Translations under genes and position numbers: made by a program
Notes under the pieces: generated by a model
What the model was told of the DNA's origin: nothing
The model's input: the letters and a program-made list of their open reading frames with translations, nothing else
The model's database searches: none
Assembly (NCBI GenBank): GCA_013373005.1
Contig: JABXIP010000543.1
Location: 1 to 7,307 of the forward strand
Direction of reading: 5' to 3'
DNA: 7,307 nucleotides
Origin: Cytophagia bacterium
GTDB taxonomy: Bacteria > Bacteroidota > Bacteroidia > Cytophagales > Cyclobacteriaceae
Part shown: positions 6,610 through 7,307 of the stretch, one piece after another
Position numbering within the stretch: position 1 is the stretch's first letter
Layout: each line of letters starts with the position of its first letter

Positions 6610-7262
6610 ATAATCTCTTTGGCCGGCAGAGCATACCTTTTTACTGTCTCTTGTGGTAACTCCATTACATATTTATCTTCAGTTACCTGAAAGCCTGCTT
6701 TCTCTAGTCTTTTACCATAATCCATCCCGAAAAGACGGACATGGTCTGATTGCCAGTAAATTCTTTCTCTTTCTTTAGGATCGGTAATACTTGGGTCTTC
6801 AAGGGTTTCTTCACGACTATAATCTTGGGGAGATTGAATAATTGCCCATCCTCCAGGTTTAAGCACACGATAAATTTCAGACATAGCTTTAATGTCATCG
6901 TCAACGTGTTCCATCACATGATTACAGAATACCACATCGAAAGTATTGTCATCAAAAGGGATGGCATGCACATCCATTTTTACATCGGCCAAGGGAGATT
7001 CTAGGTCGGCTGTTGTGTAATCCAGGTTTTCCATGGCTTTGAACTTATCTATGAAACAAAGTTCAGGAGCTATATGCAGTAGTTTATGGGGTTTGCTGAA
7101 GAAATCGGTTCTGTCTTTTAAATAAAGCCACATCAGTCTATGTCTTTCCAGTGAAAGCGAGTCAGGGCAAAGCGCATTTGGCCTCGGATTGAGTCTCCCA
7201 TATGGTAAAAACTTCCTATAACTGATTTCACAAATAGGGCATTCCACATTGTTGCCTCTCAT
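6588..7262 (-). CDS. Class I SAM-dependent methyltransferase with N-terminal Cys motif (N-terminus may extend beyond window)
   Basis: The visible 224 residues form a Methyltransf_11-like enzyme. The SAM-binding strand, usually a GxGxG loop, reads LLHIAPE (61-67), followed by DLESP (86-90), the strand FDVVFCNHVMEHV (108-120) and VLKPGGWAIIQSP (133-145). The front part has CPIC (8-11), a short FLPYGR link and NALCPDSLSLERHR (29-42), like a small zinc-binding element ahead of the catalytic domain, but the second CxxC is CPDS. The ATG at 7262 is the only start codon visible, yet the frame has no stop from there to base 7307, and the translated upstream stretch (QYVSHYFLRFISLF) is hydrophobic. The true start may therefore be outside. 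The gene is convergent with the glycosyltransferase string. Such proteins often sit in surface-glycan regions, but the methylated substrate is unknown. Confidence 0.82.
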   Translation of the reverse strand: MRGNNVECPICEISYRKFLPYGRLNPRPNALCPDSLSLERHRLMWLYLKDRTDFFSKPHKLLHIAPELCFIDKFKAMENLDYTTADLESPLADVKMDVHAIPFDDNTFDVVFCNHVMEHVDDDIKAMSEIYRVLKPGGWAIIQSPQDYSREETLEDPSITDPKERERIYWQSDHVRLFGMDYGKRLEKAGFQVTEDKYVMELPQETVKRYALPAKEIIYFCAKN

Positions 7263-7307
7263 GAAAAGGCTTATGAACCTTAAGAAGTAGTGACTAACAT
7301 ATTGAAG

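Noticed and set aside
6585..6640. Bidirectional terminator between the convergent genes
   Set aside because: Only a four-base TTCT/AGAA stem is found near 6592-6606, without a T-run, too weak to call.
6704..7004. Open frames on both strands inside the methyltransferase gene
   Set aside because: They lie wholly within a well-supported coding gene, have no recognisable domains and look like shadow frames.
1..7307. Mobile element, CRISPR array, phage or defence system
   Set aside because: No transposase, integrase, terminal inverted repeats, spaced direct repeats or defence-type domains were seen, and composition looks even across the window.

Overview
The window looks like chromosomal DNA of a Bacteroidota bacterium, most likely a marine-type Cytophagales/Cyclobacteriaceae relative; the genus cannot be fixed from the sequence. 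This rests on the AT-rich codon use, the A-rich weak ribosome sites, the 5S sequence type and the gene set (BatA-type membrane protein, dihydroorotase homologue, DUF4199 proteins).

Layout. Bases 1-100 are the 3' part of a 5S rRNA, so an rRNA operon enters from the left, and it closes with a strong intrinsic terminator (107-136). After about 113 bp of non-coding sequence a rightward gene string begins. Its order is a large BatA/VWA-like membrane protein (250-2247), a dihydroorotase-family protein (2249-3502), a DUF4199 membrane protein (3504-4046), a 115-bp gap, a second DUF4199 protein (4162-4671), a GtrB/DPM1-like GT2 glycosyltransferase with two C-terminal membrane helices (4673-5629) and a second membrane-bound GT2 (5629-6609). 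All junctions except that gap are 1-nt gaps or a 1-nt overlap. A class I SAM-dependent methyltransferase lies on the opposite strand (7262-6588); its 3' end overlaps the last glycosyltransferase by 22 bp, and its reading frame stays open to the right edge, so its N-terminus may be outside the window.

How the genes may work together. Five of the six rightward products are integral or anchored membrane proteins, and two are lipid-linked-sugar type GT2 enzymes, so the string looks like a cell-envelope cluster rather than a pyrimidine operon. The dihydroorotase homologue has lost several of the histidines that hold the zinc centre in active enzymes, so it is probably not a working dihydroorotase. 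From memory, similar neighbourhoods occur in other Cytophagales, so I regard this as a conserved but poorly understood housekeeping cluster. I see no mobile element, CRISPR array, phage gene or defence system.
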